Source: JAOPZW01 sp963807305 (lineage in GTDB: Bacteria > Actinomycetota > Thermoleophilia > Solirubrobacterales > Solirubrobacteraceae). Taken from it: a DNA stretch of 64,000 nt. Position 1 is the stretch's first letter. Every line of letters begins with the position of its first letter. Under the pieces are notes generated by a model that saw nothing but the letters and a program-made list of their open reading frames with translations, ran no database searches and was not told the DNA's origin. The translations under genes were made by a program, and so were the position numbers. The stretch is taken from contig CAWEBN010000005.1 in assembly GCA_963807305.1 (NCBI GenBank), positions 620,001-684,000 on the forward strand, written 5' to 3'. Positions 7,955-15,704 of this stretch are shown piece after piece.

Positions 7955-9078
7955 CGTCGGCCCCGGTCGACGAGCGCGACGTCGAACAGCCGCGGGACGC
8001 CGATGACGAGGAGATGCCGCGCGTGGTCATCACGCGCGAACGGGCGCTGGGCTTCGGCGTCTTCGTGGCGGCCTCGATCGCCTTCCTCTACTTCGTGCTG
8101 CCGAAGATCTCCGGTGGGACCTCGGCCTCGATCCACACCCTCGGCGACGGGCAGCCGGGATGGCTGATCATGGCGTTGCTGTTCGAGTGCCTGTCCTTCT
8201 GCGGCTACGTGATCCTGTTCCGCACGGTCTTCGTGCGCGGGGTGACGCGGATCGGCTGGCGCGCGAGCTACGAGATCACGATGGCCGGGGTGGCCGCCAC
8301 CCGCCTGTTCGCGGCCGCCGGCGCCGGCGGCATCGCGCTCACCGCCTGGGCCCTGCGGCGCTCCGGGATGGAGGCCCGCGTGGTGGCCTACCGGATGGTC
8401 GCCTTCCTCGCCCTGCTCTACGCCGTCTACATGGGCTCGATCGTCGTCTTCGGGCTCGGGCTCTACCTCGGCATCTTCAAAGGCCCGGCCCCGTTCGCCA
8501 TCACCGTGGTCCCGGCGATCTTCGCCCTGCTGCTCATCGGGATCTTCCTCGCCATGTCGCTGCTGCCGGGCGATGCCGAACGGCGGATCACGGGGTGGTC
8601 CGGGGGCACGGGGCGCGGCGCGCGCATCATGGCCAAGGTCGTGACCATCCCCGCCTCGGCCGCCACCGGCGTGCGCATGGCGATCGACCTCGTGCGCAAC
8701 CGCGAGTGGGGCGTCCTCGGCGCGGTCGCCTGGTGGGGCTTCGACATCGCCACGCTGTGGGCGTGCTTCCATGCCTACGGACCCGACCCGCCGCCGTTCG
8801 CGGTCATCGTGCTTGCCTACTTCGTGGGCATGCTGGGCAACGCGCTGCCGCTGCCGGGCGGCATCGGCGGAGTCGACGGCGGCATGATCGGCGCCTTCGC
8901 GGCCCTCGGCGTGTCGTCGGACTACGCGATCAGCGCCGTCCTGACCTATCGCGCGTTCGCCTTCTGGCTGCCTACCCTGCCCGGTGCGATCGCCTATTTC
9001 CAGCTGCGCCGGCGCGTCGCCGTGTGGCGCGAAGAGCATCAGGCCGCCAAGGCGGCGACGGTGGTGGCGCAGGCGTAA
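7951..9078 (+). CDS. Lysylphosphatidylglycerol synthase transmembrane-domain family protein (YbhN/UPF0104)
   Basis: A protein of 375 aa with about eight membrane segments and the family hallmark near the C-terminus, YFVGMLGNALPLPGGIGGVDGGMIGAFAALG. This is the integral membrane half of MprF without the catalytic aminoacyl-transferase part, so it is expected to translocate or bind lipids rather than aminoacylate them. The N-terminus has about 30 acidic cytoplasmic residues before the first helix. The ATG overlaps the stop of the PAP2-family gene, marking a two-gene operon and a shared role in envelope lipid handling (inference). Confidence 0.85.
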   Translation: MTSAPVDERDVEQPRDADDEEMPRVVITRERALGFGVFVAASIAFLYFVLPKISGGTSASIHTLGDGQPGWLIMALLFECLSFCGYVILFRTVFVRGVTRIGWRASYEITMAGVAATRLFAAAGAGGIALTAWALRRSGMEARVVAYRMVAFLALLYAVYMGSIVVFGLGLYLGIFKGPAPFAITVVPAIFALLLIGIFLAMSLLPGDAERRITGWSGGTGRGARIMAKVVTIPASAATGVRMAIDLVRNREWGVLGAVAWWGFDIATLWACFHAYGPDPPPFAVIVLAYFVGMLGNALPLPGGIGGVDGGMIGAFAALGVSSDYAISAVLTYRAFAFWLPTLPGAIAYFQLRRRVAVWREEHQAAKAATVVAQA

Positions 9079-9097
9079 CGGATGGCCGGCGGCGAGC

Positions 9098-9103
9098 TAC
9101 TAT
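9098..9103 (+). promoter_or_regulatory. -10-like TACTAT before trxB
   Basis: TACTAT, with TATACA overlapping it, lies 10 nt before the GTG at 9114 in an unusually AT-rich patch. No Shine-Dalgarno site is visible, so trxB is probably leaderless or nearly so. Confidence 0.5.
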
Positions 9104-9113
9104 ACAAAGTAAA

Positions 9114-10154
9114 GTGAGCACCGAAAGCGAGCGTGATCCTGTGGCGGACATCGAGAACGTGATCATCGTGGGCAGCGGCCCGGCCGGGTACACGGCCGCC
9201 CTGTACACGGCGCGTGCGAACCTCCGCCCGCTGGTCATCGAGGGCTTCCTCTGGGGCGGACTGCTCCAGCAGACCACGGAGGTCGAGAACTACCCCGGCT
9301 TCCCGGCCGGCGGCATCCAGGGCCCCGAGCTCATGCAGAAGATGCGCGAGCAGGCCGAGGACTTCGGCACGCGCTTCATCACCGACGTGGCGACGAAGGT
9401 CGAGCTCTCCCGCGAGCCCGGCGGGATCCACAGGGTGTGGGTCGGCGACGACGAGTACCAGGCTCGCACGGTCGTGCTGGCCATGGGCGCCGAGCACAAG
9501 AAGCTCGGGGTCCCCGGCGAGGAGGAGCTGGGCGGCGCCGGCATCTCCTACTGCGCCACGTGCGACGCAGCCTTCTTCAAGGAGCACGACACGATCATCG
9601 TGGGCGGCGGCGACTCCGCCATGGAGGAGGCCATCTTCCTGGCCAAGTTCGCCTCGAAGGTCCACATCGTCAACCGTCGCGACGAGTTCCGGGCCTCGAA
9701 GATCATGCTCGAGCGCGCGCGTGCGATGGAGAACATCGAGTTCCTCACGCCGTACGTGGTCGAGGAGTTCCACGAGGGTGGCGGGCCCTTCGAGCGCGTC
9801 GCGCGCCTGCGCAACGTCGAGACCGGCGAGGAGCGCGAGCTGGCCTTCGGCGGCGCCTTCATCGCCATCGGCCACGAGCCGCAGTCGGACATCGTGGCGG
9901 GCCAGGTGCAGACCGACGACGAGGACTACGTCATCACCGAGGGCAAGTCCACGCGCACCGGCGTGCCCGGCGTCTTCGCGGCGGGCGACCTGGTCGACCA
10001 CACCTACCGCCAGGCCGTGACGGCCGCGGGCTCCGGCTGCCAGGCGGCGCTCGACGCCGAGTGGTACCTGCGCGACACGCCGCAGGTACCGACGCCCGAG
10101 GAGCTCCCCGAGGGCGATCTGGCGGAGGCCCAGTGGGCTCCGACCAAGGGCTAG
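9114..10154 (+). CDS. trxB: Thioredoxin-disulfide reductase
   Basis: A protein of 346 aa that transfers electrons from NADPH through FAD and a redox disulfide to thioredoxin in the cytoplasm. The FAD site is IIVGSGPAGYTAALYTAR. The catalytic pair is Cys147 and Cys150 in YCATCDA. The NADPH-binding segment is IIVGGGDSAMEEA, and the late FAD motif is GVFAAGDLVDHTYRQAVTAAGSG. The GTG at 9114 follows an AT-rich -10-like patch; a second GTG at 9141 would give a shorter N-terminus. A C-terminal extension of about 25 acidic residues is present. No thioredoxin gene follows; a convergent protease gene does. Confidence 0.94.
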   Translation: MSTESERDPVADIENVIIVGSGPAGYTAALYTARANLRPLVIEGFLWGGLLQQTTEVENYPGFPAGGIQGPELMQKMREQAEDFGTRFITDVATKVELSREPGGIHRVWVGDDEYQARTVVLAMGAEHKKLGVPGEEELGGAGISYCATCDAAFFKEHDTIIVGGGDSAMEEAIFLAKFASKVHIVNRRDEFRASKIMLERARAMENIEFLTPYVVEEFHEGGGPFERVARLRNVETGEERELAFGGAFIAIGHEPQSDIVAGQVQTDDEDYVITEGKSTRTGVPGVFAAGDLVDHTYRQAVTAAGSGCQAALDAEWYLRDTPQVPTPEELPEGDLAEAQWAPTKG

Positions 10155-10158
10155 GCGG

Positions 10159-10860
10159 CTAGTCCGAGACGACGGTCCAGCCGGGCGAGGCGGCGCGAAC
10201 GCGGCCGCGACTGCTGCCGGACCTCTTGGCGCTCGACTTCTTGGCGCGGGCTGCGTGGGCCGTGCGGCCCTTGCCGTTCGTGCCACGGGTGGACGCCGTG
10301 CGCTTGGCGACCTTGCGCTTGGCCTTCTTCTTCGAGGTGGCCTTGTTCGGGGTCGTCGCGACGACGGGCGCCTCGGCCGTCGTGACCGGGGCGGGGGCCG
10401 CCGCCGGGGCTGACGCCGCCGCGGCGCACTCGGGCGTCGGGTAGACGTAATAGGGCGACATCACGTCGTGGGGATCGTCGACGTGGTCGTGGCCGGCGAG
10501 GTGGCCGAGCTCATGCTCGATGACCGTGCAGAGCTTCGGCCAGTCCCAATCGATGTCCAGGTTGTAGGTGATGGAGCACTGGCTGTAGGTCGCCGGGTTG
10601 TGGATGTCGTAGCTCATCCACTGCGAGCGCGCGTTGATGCCCGGGCCCATGTGCGCCCAGCTCACGGTGACCTGCCCGGCGCACGGGTCGACCCCCCAGC
10701 GGGCGACGGCGAGGGCGTGCGCCGTGCTCGACAGCGCGTCGGAGGCAGGCACCGGTACCTGCGGAAGGGTGATGTCGGCCTGCGCCGCGGCCGGCAGGAG
10801 CGCGATCGCGACCAGGAAGCAGAGGAGTAGGCGGGGACCGGAGGAGGCCATTGGCGTCAC
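10159..10860 (-). CDS. Secreted zinc metalloprotease with basic C-terminal tail (matrixin-like metzincin)
   Basis: A protein of 233 aa. A signal peptide covers the first ~28 residues (LLLCFLVAIALLPAAAQA). The zinc site HELGHLAGHDH uses His116, Glu117, His120 and His126 and is followed by DVMSPYY, a good Met-turn, placing it with matrixin/M10-type metzincins. The catalytic part is short, and four or more cysteines could form disulfides. From about residue 165 an Ala/Pro hinge leads into a tail very rich in Lys, Arg and Ser (repeats such as KKKAKRK), which may bind anionic wall polymers or nucleic acid; that is inference. The start could be the GTG at 10860 or the ATG three codons later. Confidence 0.78.
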   Translation of the reverse strand: MTPMASSGPRLLLCFLVAIALLPAAAQADITLPQVPVPASDALSSTAHALAVARWGVDPCAGQVTVSWAHMGPGINARSQWMSYDIHNPATYSQCSITYNLDIDWDWPKLCTVIEHELGHLAGHDHVDDPHDVMSPYYVYPTPECAAAASAPAAAPAPVTTAEAPVVATTPNKATSKKKAKRKVAKRTASTRGTNGKGRTAHAARAKKSSAKRSGSSRGRVRAASPGWTVVSD

Positions 10861-10959
10861 TGCGGCGCCAGGTGCGCCACACCCTCGTCGTCGGCCTCCT
10901 CCGGCGGCCGGCGAACAGCCGCTGGACGTATGTATGAAGCCTTCGGCCAGGTTTCCTGA

Positions 10960-11814
10960 TCAATGAGGCCCGAACAGCGCTCGGGCGCGCTCGGCCACGA
11001 GCGCGGGATGCTCTTCAGGGACGAAATGCCCGCAATCGGGGACGATCTCGACCGACAGGTCGTCGGCGTCGTCCTGGGCGCCTTCGAGCAGCACGGCGGG
11101 GATGGCCGGGTCGCGGTCGCCGAGCACGATGCGCGTCGGCACGCGCAGCCGTCCGCGGGGGCCGCGCGCGACCTCGCGCGCGAGGAACGTCCGGTAGAGG
11201 CGCACGCTGGCCCGCGCGCGCGCCGGCTCGGCCAGCACCGCGGTGAAGGCGCGCAGGTCGTCGGGCGTGAAGGCCTGGCGGCGGACGGTACCCGCCATGA
11301 TCGTGCGTTCGATGAAGCGCGGGTCCATGACAAAGCGCCGGCCGAGCAGCGGCGCGGCGATGGCGACCTGATAGCCGAAGCGCCAGAATTCGCGCAGCTG
11401 GCGGGCGCTGGGCCGGCCGCCGGGGCGCGGGCAGCCGAGGGCCAGGAAGGCCGTGAAGCGCTCGGGCGCGGCCATGCAGGCCAGGAAGCCGCTCCAGGCG
11501 CCCCAGTCGTGGGCGACCAGGCCCACCCGATCGAGCCCGAGCGCGTCGAGCACGGCGAGCAGGTCGTCGGCCAGCGTCTGCTTGTCGTAGGGCCCGGGCG
11601 GCGCGTCGGACCAGCCGAAGCCGCGCAGGTCGATCATCACCAGATGGGCGTGCGGCGCGAGCAGGGGCACGACGTGGCGCCACATCCACCAGTGCTGTGG
11701 CCAGCCATGCACGAGCACGATCGGGTCTCCGGCTCCCGCCTCGGCGACGTGGAAGCGCAGACCGCGGGCCGGGACCGTGCGGTGCGTGACGCCGTCCAGC
11801 CGCGGCAGGTCCAC
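10960..11814 (-). CDS. Alpha/beta hydrolase (epoxide hydrolase / haloalkane dehalogenase-like)
   Basis: A protein of 284 aa with the alpha/beta-hydrolase core. HGWPQHWWMW carries the oxyanion HGWP motif. The nucleophile elbow is AHDWGAWSG with Asp as nucleophile, as in epoxide hydrolases and dehalogenases rather than Ser esterases. The catalytic His is in DCGHFVPEEHP near the C-terminus. It is the last of three genes whose ends touch or overlap (S51 peptidase, alcohol dehydrogenase, hydrolase), so an operon is likely. An oxidoreductase plus an Asp-type hydrolase hints at breakdown of a small xenobiotic or alcohol/epoxide, but nothing fixes the substrate. Confidence 0.85.
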   Translation of the reverse strand: MDLPRLDGVTHRTVPARGLRFHVAEAGAGDPIVLVHGWPQHWWMWRHVVPLLAPHAHLVMIDLRGFGWSDAPPGPYDKQTLADDLLAVLDALGLDRVGLVAHDWGAWSGFLACMAAPERFTAFLALGCPRPGGRPSARQLREFWRFGYQVAIAAPLLGRRFVMDPRFIERTIMAGTVRRQAFTPDDLRAFTAVLAEPARARASVRLYRTFLAREVARGPRGRLRVPTRIVLGDRDPAIPAVLLEGAQDDADDLSVEIVPDCGHFVPEEHPALVAERARALFGPH

Positions 11815-12843
11815 CTAGGGCTCCAGGACGATCTTCAGCGCCTCGCGGCGGTCGTAGAGCTCGTAGGCCGCCGGCGCGTCGGCCAGGCGCATGTGGTGGG
11901 TGACGAGCGGCCCGGGGTCGAGCACGCCGGCGCCCATGAGCGCGAGCACGCGATCGAGGTGGCCGATGACGTTGGCCTGCCCGGTGTGCAGGGTCAGCGC
12001 CTTGATCCAGGCGAGGCCCATATGCACCTCGCAGCGCTCGGCGTAGACGCCGACCACGCTCACCGTGGCGCAGTTGGCGGCGACGCGGATGGCGAGGTCC
12101 AGCGCGCGCGGGTCGCCGACGGCGTCGATGGCCACGTCGACCCCGCGCCCCTCGGTGGCGGTCTTCACGGCGGCCCGCGGGTCCTCCTCGGTGAGGTGCA
12201 CGGGCGCCGCGCCGAAGCCGCCGGCCACGTCGAGGCGTGCCTGGACGCCGTCGATCGCGATGACCTGCGCGGCGCCGGCGGCACGCGCGGCCTGGACGGC
12301 GCACAGCCCCACCGGCCCGAGGCCGAGCACCGCCACGCTGTCGCCCGGGCGTACCGGCAGGGCCGCGTGGAAGCCGGTCCCCATCACGTCGCCGGCGAAG
12401 AGCGCGACGTCGCTGGCCATCCTCTCAGGGACGCGGCGCAGGGTCAGGTTGGCGTGCGGCACGAGAGCCTGCTCGGCCTGGGTGCCCTGCAGGCCGCCGA
12501 GGGCGGCGCCGTGACCGAAGGTCCGCGAGCGCTCGCACTTGTGGTAGTTGCCGGCGCGGCACGCGCGGCAGATCGCGCAGGCCACCTGGAAGCAGCCGAG
12601 GACGCGGTCGCCGACCGCGACCGAGCTCACCGCATCGCCGGCCGCCACGACGGTGCCGACGTACTCGTGGCCGATGGTGAAGCCCGGCTCGATGGCCACG
12701 CGGCCGTGAAAGATGTGCAGGTCGCTGCCGCATACGCCGGTGGCCTCGATGCGGACGATCGCGTCGTCCGGTGCCTGCAGCTCGGGATCGGGGCGCTCGT
12801 CGACGCGCACCTCGCCCGGCGCCTGGAAGGTGACCGCGTGCAT
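11815..12843 (-). CDS. Zinc-dependent alcohol dehydrogenase family protein
   Basis: A protein of 342 aa of the medium-chain dehydrogenase superfamily. The catalytic zinc site is shown by GVCGSDLHIFHGR and GHEYVGTVVAAG. The structural zinc loop has four cysteines (CxxACAICRACRAGNYHKC region near residue 90-110). The NAD(P) fold begins at DSVAVLGLGPVGLCAVQAARAAGA. Members oxidise secondary or polyol alcohols. The ATG overlaps the stop of the upstream S51 gene and the gene ends next to the hydrolase start, so all three are probably one transcript starting before 13487. Confidence 0.9.
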   Translation of the reverse strand: MHAVTFQAPGEVRVDERPDPELQAPDDAIVRIEATGVCGSDLHIFHGRVAIEPGFTIGHEYVGTVVAAGDAVSSVAVGDRVLGCFQVACAICRACRAGNYHKCERSRTFGHGAALGGLQGTQAEQALVPHANLTLRRVPERMASDVALFAGDVMGTGFHAALPVRPGDSVAVLGLGPVGLCAVQAARAAGAAQVIAIDGVQARLDVAGGFGAAPVHLTEEDPRAAVKTATEGRGVDVAIDAVGDPRALDLAIRVAANCATVSVVGVYAERCEVHMGLAWIKALTLHTGQANVIGHLDRVLALMGAGVLDPGPLVTHHMRLADAPAAYELYDRREALKIVLEP

Positions 12844-13487
12844 CAGGGCTGCACGCTAACCACGACCAGGCCGTCTCGCGGCGCGACCCGGTAGGCGCTG
12901 CCCAGGCCCTCGGCACGCACGGAGCCGTCGTCGACCACGAGCACGGTGCCCTCGTCGATGGCCCAGCCTTCGTCGACCAGCCCTGCGCCGACGGCGTGGA
13001 CGAGCCGCGTGAGCGTGCCCCACTGCGTGGCGTGGACGTCGACGGCGAAGGGCACGAGGCCGAGCCCGTCGCGCACGGCCAGCTCGTCGAGGTCCTCGCC
13101 GGCCTCCGCGGCGCAGACCTCGCGCCCGTCGAGTCGCCAGCCGCCGACGATCGCACGCGCCGCCGCCACCGCGGCGCCGGCGGAGAAGCCGCCGAAGGGC
13201 AGCTCGGCCGGGACGCGCCAGCCGGCGAGCGCCTCCTGGTAGCCGGGCGTCGACCCACCGCCGACGAAGACGCCCGCCGCGCCGTCGAGGTCGCCGGCCG
13301 ACGGCGGCTCGAGCAGGCAGCGCACATCATCGGCGCCGGCCAGGCGCAGCGCGCGCTCCCAGCGCTCGGGGTCCTCGAGCGCGAAGGCGACGATCGGACC
13401 GCCGGCGCAGGCGGCGACGAAGGGCGCATGCGAGGCGCGCACCTGGGCGTCCTCGCGCCCACCGCCGATGAGGAAGACGCCGGCCAT
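12843..13487 (-). CDS. Peptidase S51 family protein (cyanophycinase/dipeptidase E-like)
   Basis: A protein of 214 aa. The fold resembles class I amidotransferases, with a Ser nucleophile in FGGFSAGAAVAAA and a following conserved segment VDVHATQWGTLTRL that carries the His/Asp region of cyanophycinase-like enzymes. These hydrolyse peptides with acidic residues, including cyanophycin dipeptides; whether this short form does so is unproven. It begins the three-gene operon with the dehydrogenase and hydrolase. A TAGGAT element 6 nt before the ATG indicates a leaderless start. Confidence 0.75.
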   Translation of the reverse strand: MAGVFLIGGGREDAQVRASHAPFVAACAGGPIVAFALEDPERWERALRLAGADDVRCLLEPPSAGDLDGAAGVFVGGGSTPGYQEALAGWRVPAELPFGGFSAGAAVAAARAIVGGWRLDGREVCAAEAGEDLDELAVRDGLGLVPFAVDVHATQWGTLTRLVHAVGAGLVDEGWAIDEGTVLVVDDGSVRAEGLGSAYRVAPRDGLVVVSVQP

Positions 13488-13493
13488 CGGGCC

Positions 13494-13499
13494 ATCCTA
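13494..13499 (-). promoter_or_regulatory. -10-like TAGGAT for the S51-adh-hydrolase operon
   Basis: On the minus strand TAGGAT ends 6 nt before the ATG at 13487, the spacing expected for leaderless transcription. Confidence 0.5.
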
Positions 13500-13523
13500 G
13501 GTGCGCGCGCTCAGACCAGGACG

Positions 13524-13529
13524 TAGCCT
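13524..13529 (+). promoter_or_regulatory. -10-like TAGCCT for the MFS exporter
   Basis: TAGCCT ends 7 nt before the TTG at 13537, selecting that codon over the GTG at 13501. Confidence 0.5.
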
Positions 13530-13536
13530 GGGCGCG

Positions 13537-14859
13537 TTGACCGCTCCGGTGCCGGACACACCCGAGACCGCGTCGGCGTGGCGGCGGGCTGTCGGATCGG
13601 TGGCCGTCGACCTCGGCCTGCTGCGCCGGCGGCGCGACTTCGGGCTGCTCGTCCTCGGCCAGACCGTCTCCGAGCTGGGCTCGATGGCGACCTTCGTCGC
13701 GATTCCCTTCCAGGCCTACGACCTGACCGGCTCGTCGCTGGCCGTCGGCCTGCTCGGGGTCGCGGAGTTCGCTCCGATCATCGTGCTCGCGCTGGTCGGC
13801 GGCGCCCTGGCCGACGCCTTCGATCGCCGGCGGCTCGTGCAGATCGCCGAGGTCGGCGCCGCCATCGTGGCGGGTGCCCTGCTCGTCAACGCGACGCTGC
13901 CCGATCCGCACCTGTGGGTGCTCTACGTCTGCTCGGGGCTGCTGGCCGCCTTCACCGCGGTGCGCCGCCCGCCGCTGGACGCGCTCATCCCCCGGCTCGT
14001 CGAGCGCGACGAGCTCAAGGCCGCCTCGGCCCTGCAGTTCAGCTTCCACAACATGGCGACGCTCGCGGGCCCGGCGCTCGCCGGCCTGCTCATCGCGAGC
14101 GCGGGCCTGACCTTCACCTACGGCGTCGACGTCGTGAGCTTCGCGGCCTCGCTGCTCGTCCTCAACGCGGTGCGCACGCCGCCGCCGCCACCCGACGCCG
14201 AGCCGCCGTCGTGGCGGACGATCCGCGAGGGCCTGCGCTACGCGACGTCGCGCCAGGACCTCGTGGGGACCTACCTCGTCGACATGAACGCGATGTTCTT
14301 CGGCATGCCGATGGCGCTCTTCCCGGCCATCGCGAAGGGCTACGGCGGGCCCGAGGTCCTCGGGCTGCTCTACGCGGCTCCGTCGGCGGGCTCGATCGCG
14401 GTGACGCTGACGAGCGGCTGGACGGCGCGCGTGCACCGCCACGGGCGCGCGGTCGTCTTCGGCGCCGCCCTGTGGGGTGTCGCGATCGTCGCGTTCGGCT
14501 TCGCGAACGCGCTGTGGCTGGCGGTCGCGTGCCTCGTCGTGGCCGGCGCGATGGACACGGTCAGCGGCATCTTCCGCTCGGCGATGTGGAACGAGACGAT
14601 CCCCGACCACCTGCGCGGGCGCCTGGCCGGAGTGGAGATGATCTCGTGGTCGTCCGGGCCGCTGCTGGGCGATGCCGAGGCGGGCCTCGTGGCGGCGCTG
14701 GCGAGCGTGCGCGCCTCGGTCGTGACCGGCGGCATCGCGTGCGTCGCGGGGACCGTCGCCCTCGCCGTCGCGCTCCCGCGCTTCTGGGGCTATGACAGCC
14801 GCGCGCACGCGGCAGGTGACACCGCTTCTGTGGCGAACGTCACGGACGTGCCCGCGTAA
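13537..14859 (+). CDS. MFS transporter, EntS/MFS_3-like exporter
   Basis: A 440-residue, 12-helix major facilitator. The loop GGALADAFDRRRLVQIAEV between segments 2 and 3 is the family motif A variant, and LDALIPRLVERDELKAASALQ is typical of the EntS-type (enterobactin exporter) branch, which also includes many uncharacterised multidrug and siderophore exporters. No siderophore genes are present, so the substrate is unknown. The TTG start is inferred from a TAGCCT element 7 nt upstream; the GTG at 13501 and GTG at 13549 are alternatives. The start is divergent from the S51 operon by about 50 bp. Confidence 0.85.
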   Translation: MTAPVPDTPETASAWRRAVGSVAVDLGLLRRRRDFGLLVLGQTVSELGSMATFVAIPFQAYDLTGSSLAVGLLGVAEFAPIIVLALVGGALADAFDRRRLVQIAEVGAAIVAGALLVNATLPDPHLWVLYVCSGLLAAFTAVRRPPLDALIPRLVERDELKAASALQFSFHNMATLAGPALAGLLIASAGLTFTYGVDVVSFAASLLVLNAVRTPPPPPDAEPPSWRTIREGLRYATSRQDLVGTYLVDMNAMFFGMPMALFPAIAKGYGGPEVLGLLYAAPSAGSIAVTLTSGWTARVHRHGRAVVFGAALWGVAIVAFGFANALWLAVACLVVAGAMDTVSGIFRSAMWNETIPDHLRGRLAGVEMISWSSGPLLGDAEAGLVAALASVRASVVTGGIACVAGTVALAVALPRFWGYDSRAHAAGDTASVANVTDVPA

Positions 14860-14874
14860 GGAAAGGGCACACCC

Positions 14875-14902
14875 GAACGTCTTTGTATCGAAAGGGACGT
14901 TC
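14875..14902. repeat. Inverted repeat GAACGTC/GACGTTC
   Basis: GAACGTC at 14875-14881 and GACGTTC at 14896-14902 form an inverted repeat with a 14-nt spacer. A further direct copy of GAACGTC is at 14835-14841, inside the end of the MFS gene, and GTCTTT/AAAGAC at 14879-14884 and 14911-14916 make an outer pair. It may be an operator or an RNA hairpin before the small ORF at 14926. Confidence 0.3.
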
Positions 14903-14925
14903 GCGGGTCTAAAGACACGAGCACG

Positions 14926-15036
14926 ATGCCAAGTCACCAGTTCATGTATCCGAAGGTCACGCCCGTGAAGGCCGCGCCCCCAGTGGCGCGGCCGGCCACG
15001 CCGCCGGCCTCGGGGCGCCCCGCGCAGTCGCGCTAG
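14926..15036 (+). CDS. Possible small protein (36 aa)
   Basis: A short frame, beginning MPSHQFMYPKVTPVK and ending in a Pro/Ala-rich tail, occupies the 170-bp gap between the MFS gene and the converging VOC gene. It follows an inverted-repeat region that could be a promoter. No Shine-Dalgarno site is clear and the tail may only reflect base composition. Unrecognised; listed because the gap otherwise has no explanation. Confidence 0.2.
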   Translation: MPSHQFMYPKVTPVKAAPPVARPATPPASGRPAQSR

Positions 15037-15476
15037 GCGGCGACCTCGACGCCCTTCTCCCGCAGCTCGCTGAGCGCGGCGGGAGTCTTGCCCAGGCCGT
15101 CCAGGCCCATGGCGCGCAGGACCTCGGGTGTCTTCGTGAACTGGATGTCGCCGTACTCGACGACCTGGACCAGGTTGCCCCACGGGTCGCGGAAGTCGAG
15201 GCCGCGGCTGGGCACGATGTCCGCACCGGCCGCCTCGAGCGCCGCCCGCACGGCCTGCTTGTCGTCCACCACGAGCCCGAAGTGGCGGTCGGGGTCGGGC
15301 TCCTGGCCGCGGCCCTCGGCGAGGGCGATGAACTGGTCGCCCGCGTCGATGAAGGCCATGCCGGGGATGCGGCCGCGCAGGCGCAGCTCGAAGACCTGAC
15401 CGTAGAAGGCGAGCGCCTCGTCGAGGTTGCCGACCTCGAGGGCGACATGGTTGATGCCGACCAGGCGGGCGGTCAT
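15033..15476 (-). CDS. VOC superfamily (glyoxalase/bleomycin-resistance-like) protein
   Basis: A protein of 147 aa opening with VGINHVALEVGNLDEALAFYGQVFEL, the first VOC module with its metal-ligand His, and a second module HFGLVVDDKQAVRAALEAAG through DPWGNLVQVVEYGD that supplies the second half of the site. This resembles single-chain metal-dependent dioxygenase or lyase members. The product is not predictable. Its ATG overlaps the stop of a small upstream ORF (15473-15649), suggesting translational coupling, and the pair is divergent from the DUF5937 regulator at 15704, which might control them. Confidence 0.82.
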   Translation of the reverse strand: MTARLVGINHVALEVGNLDEALAFYGQVFELRLRGRIPGMAFIDAGDQFIALAEGRGQEPDPDRHFGLVVDDKQAVRAALEAAGADIVPSRGLDFRDPWGNLVQVVEYGDIQFTKTPEVLRAMGLDGLGKTPAALSELREKGVEVAA

Positions 15477-15649
15477 GCCCGCGCCTCGGCGCAGCCGCCG
15501 ATGGGGGCCGTCGAGCGCGGCCGGCGGGGCGTCGCCCTGGGGGTGGGCACTAGCGCCTCGCTCGCGCGGCGCGCACGGGCCGCAGCGTGCTCGGCGTCGT
15601 GGTGACGCGCGAGCGCGAGGTGGTGGGTGAGTGAAGGGTGCAGTTGCAT
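15473..15649 (-). CDS. Small hypothetical protein upstream of VOC gene
   Basis: A 58-aa frame beginning MQLHPSLTHHLALARHHDAEH, His/Ala/Arg-rich. The amphipathic opening resembles the short cytoplasmic proteins, about 50-70 aa, widely found before other genes in actinobacteria. A purine-rich GGGAAG lies about 8 nt before the ATG and its stop overlaps the VOC start, supporting real translation. The Arg/Pro-rich second half is less convincing. No function is assigned. Confidence 0.45.
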   Translation of the reverse strand: MQLHPSLTHHLALARHHDAEHAAARARRASEALVPTPRATPRRPRSTAPIGGCAEARA

Positions 15650-15688
15650 GCGATGAGCTTCCCGCGGGTTGCCCGAATGCCAGAGAGA

Positions 15689-15704
15689 TTTAGACTGAGC
15701 TAAA
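15689..15704 (+). promoter_or_regulatory. Palindromic operator overlapping -10 and start codon
   Basis: TTTAGACTGAGCTAAA, with arms TTTAG and CTAAA around six bases, spans the sequence just before the ATG at 15704. It contains TAGACT (15691-15696), a -10-like hexamer 7 nt upstream of the ATG. A repressor bound here would block its own gene's leaderless promoter; the downstream gene encodes an ArsR-like protein. Confidence 0.5.
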
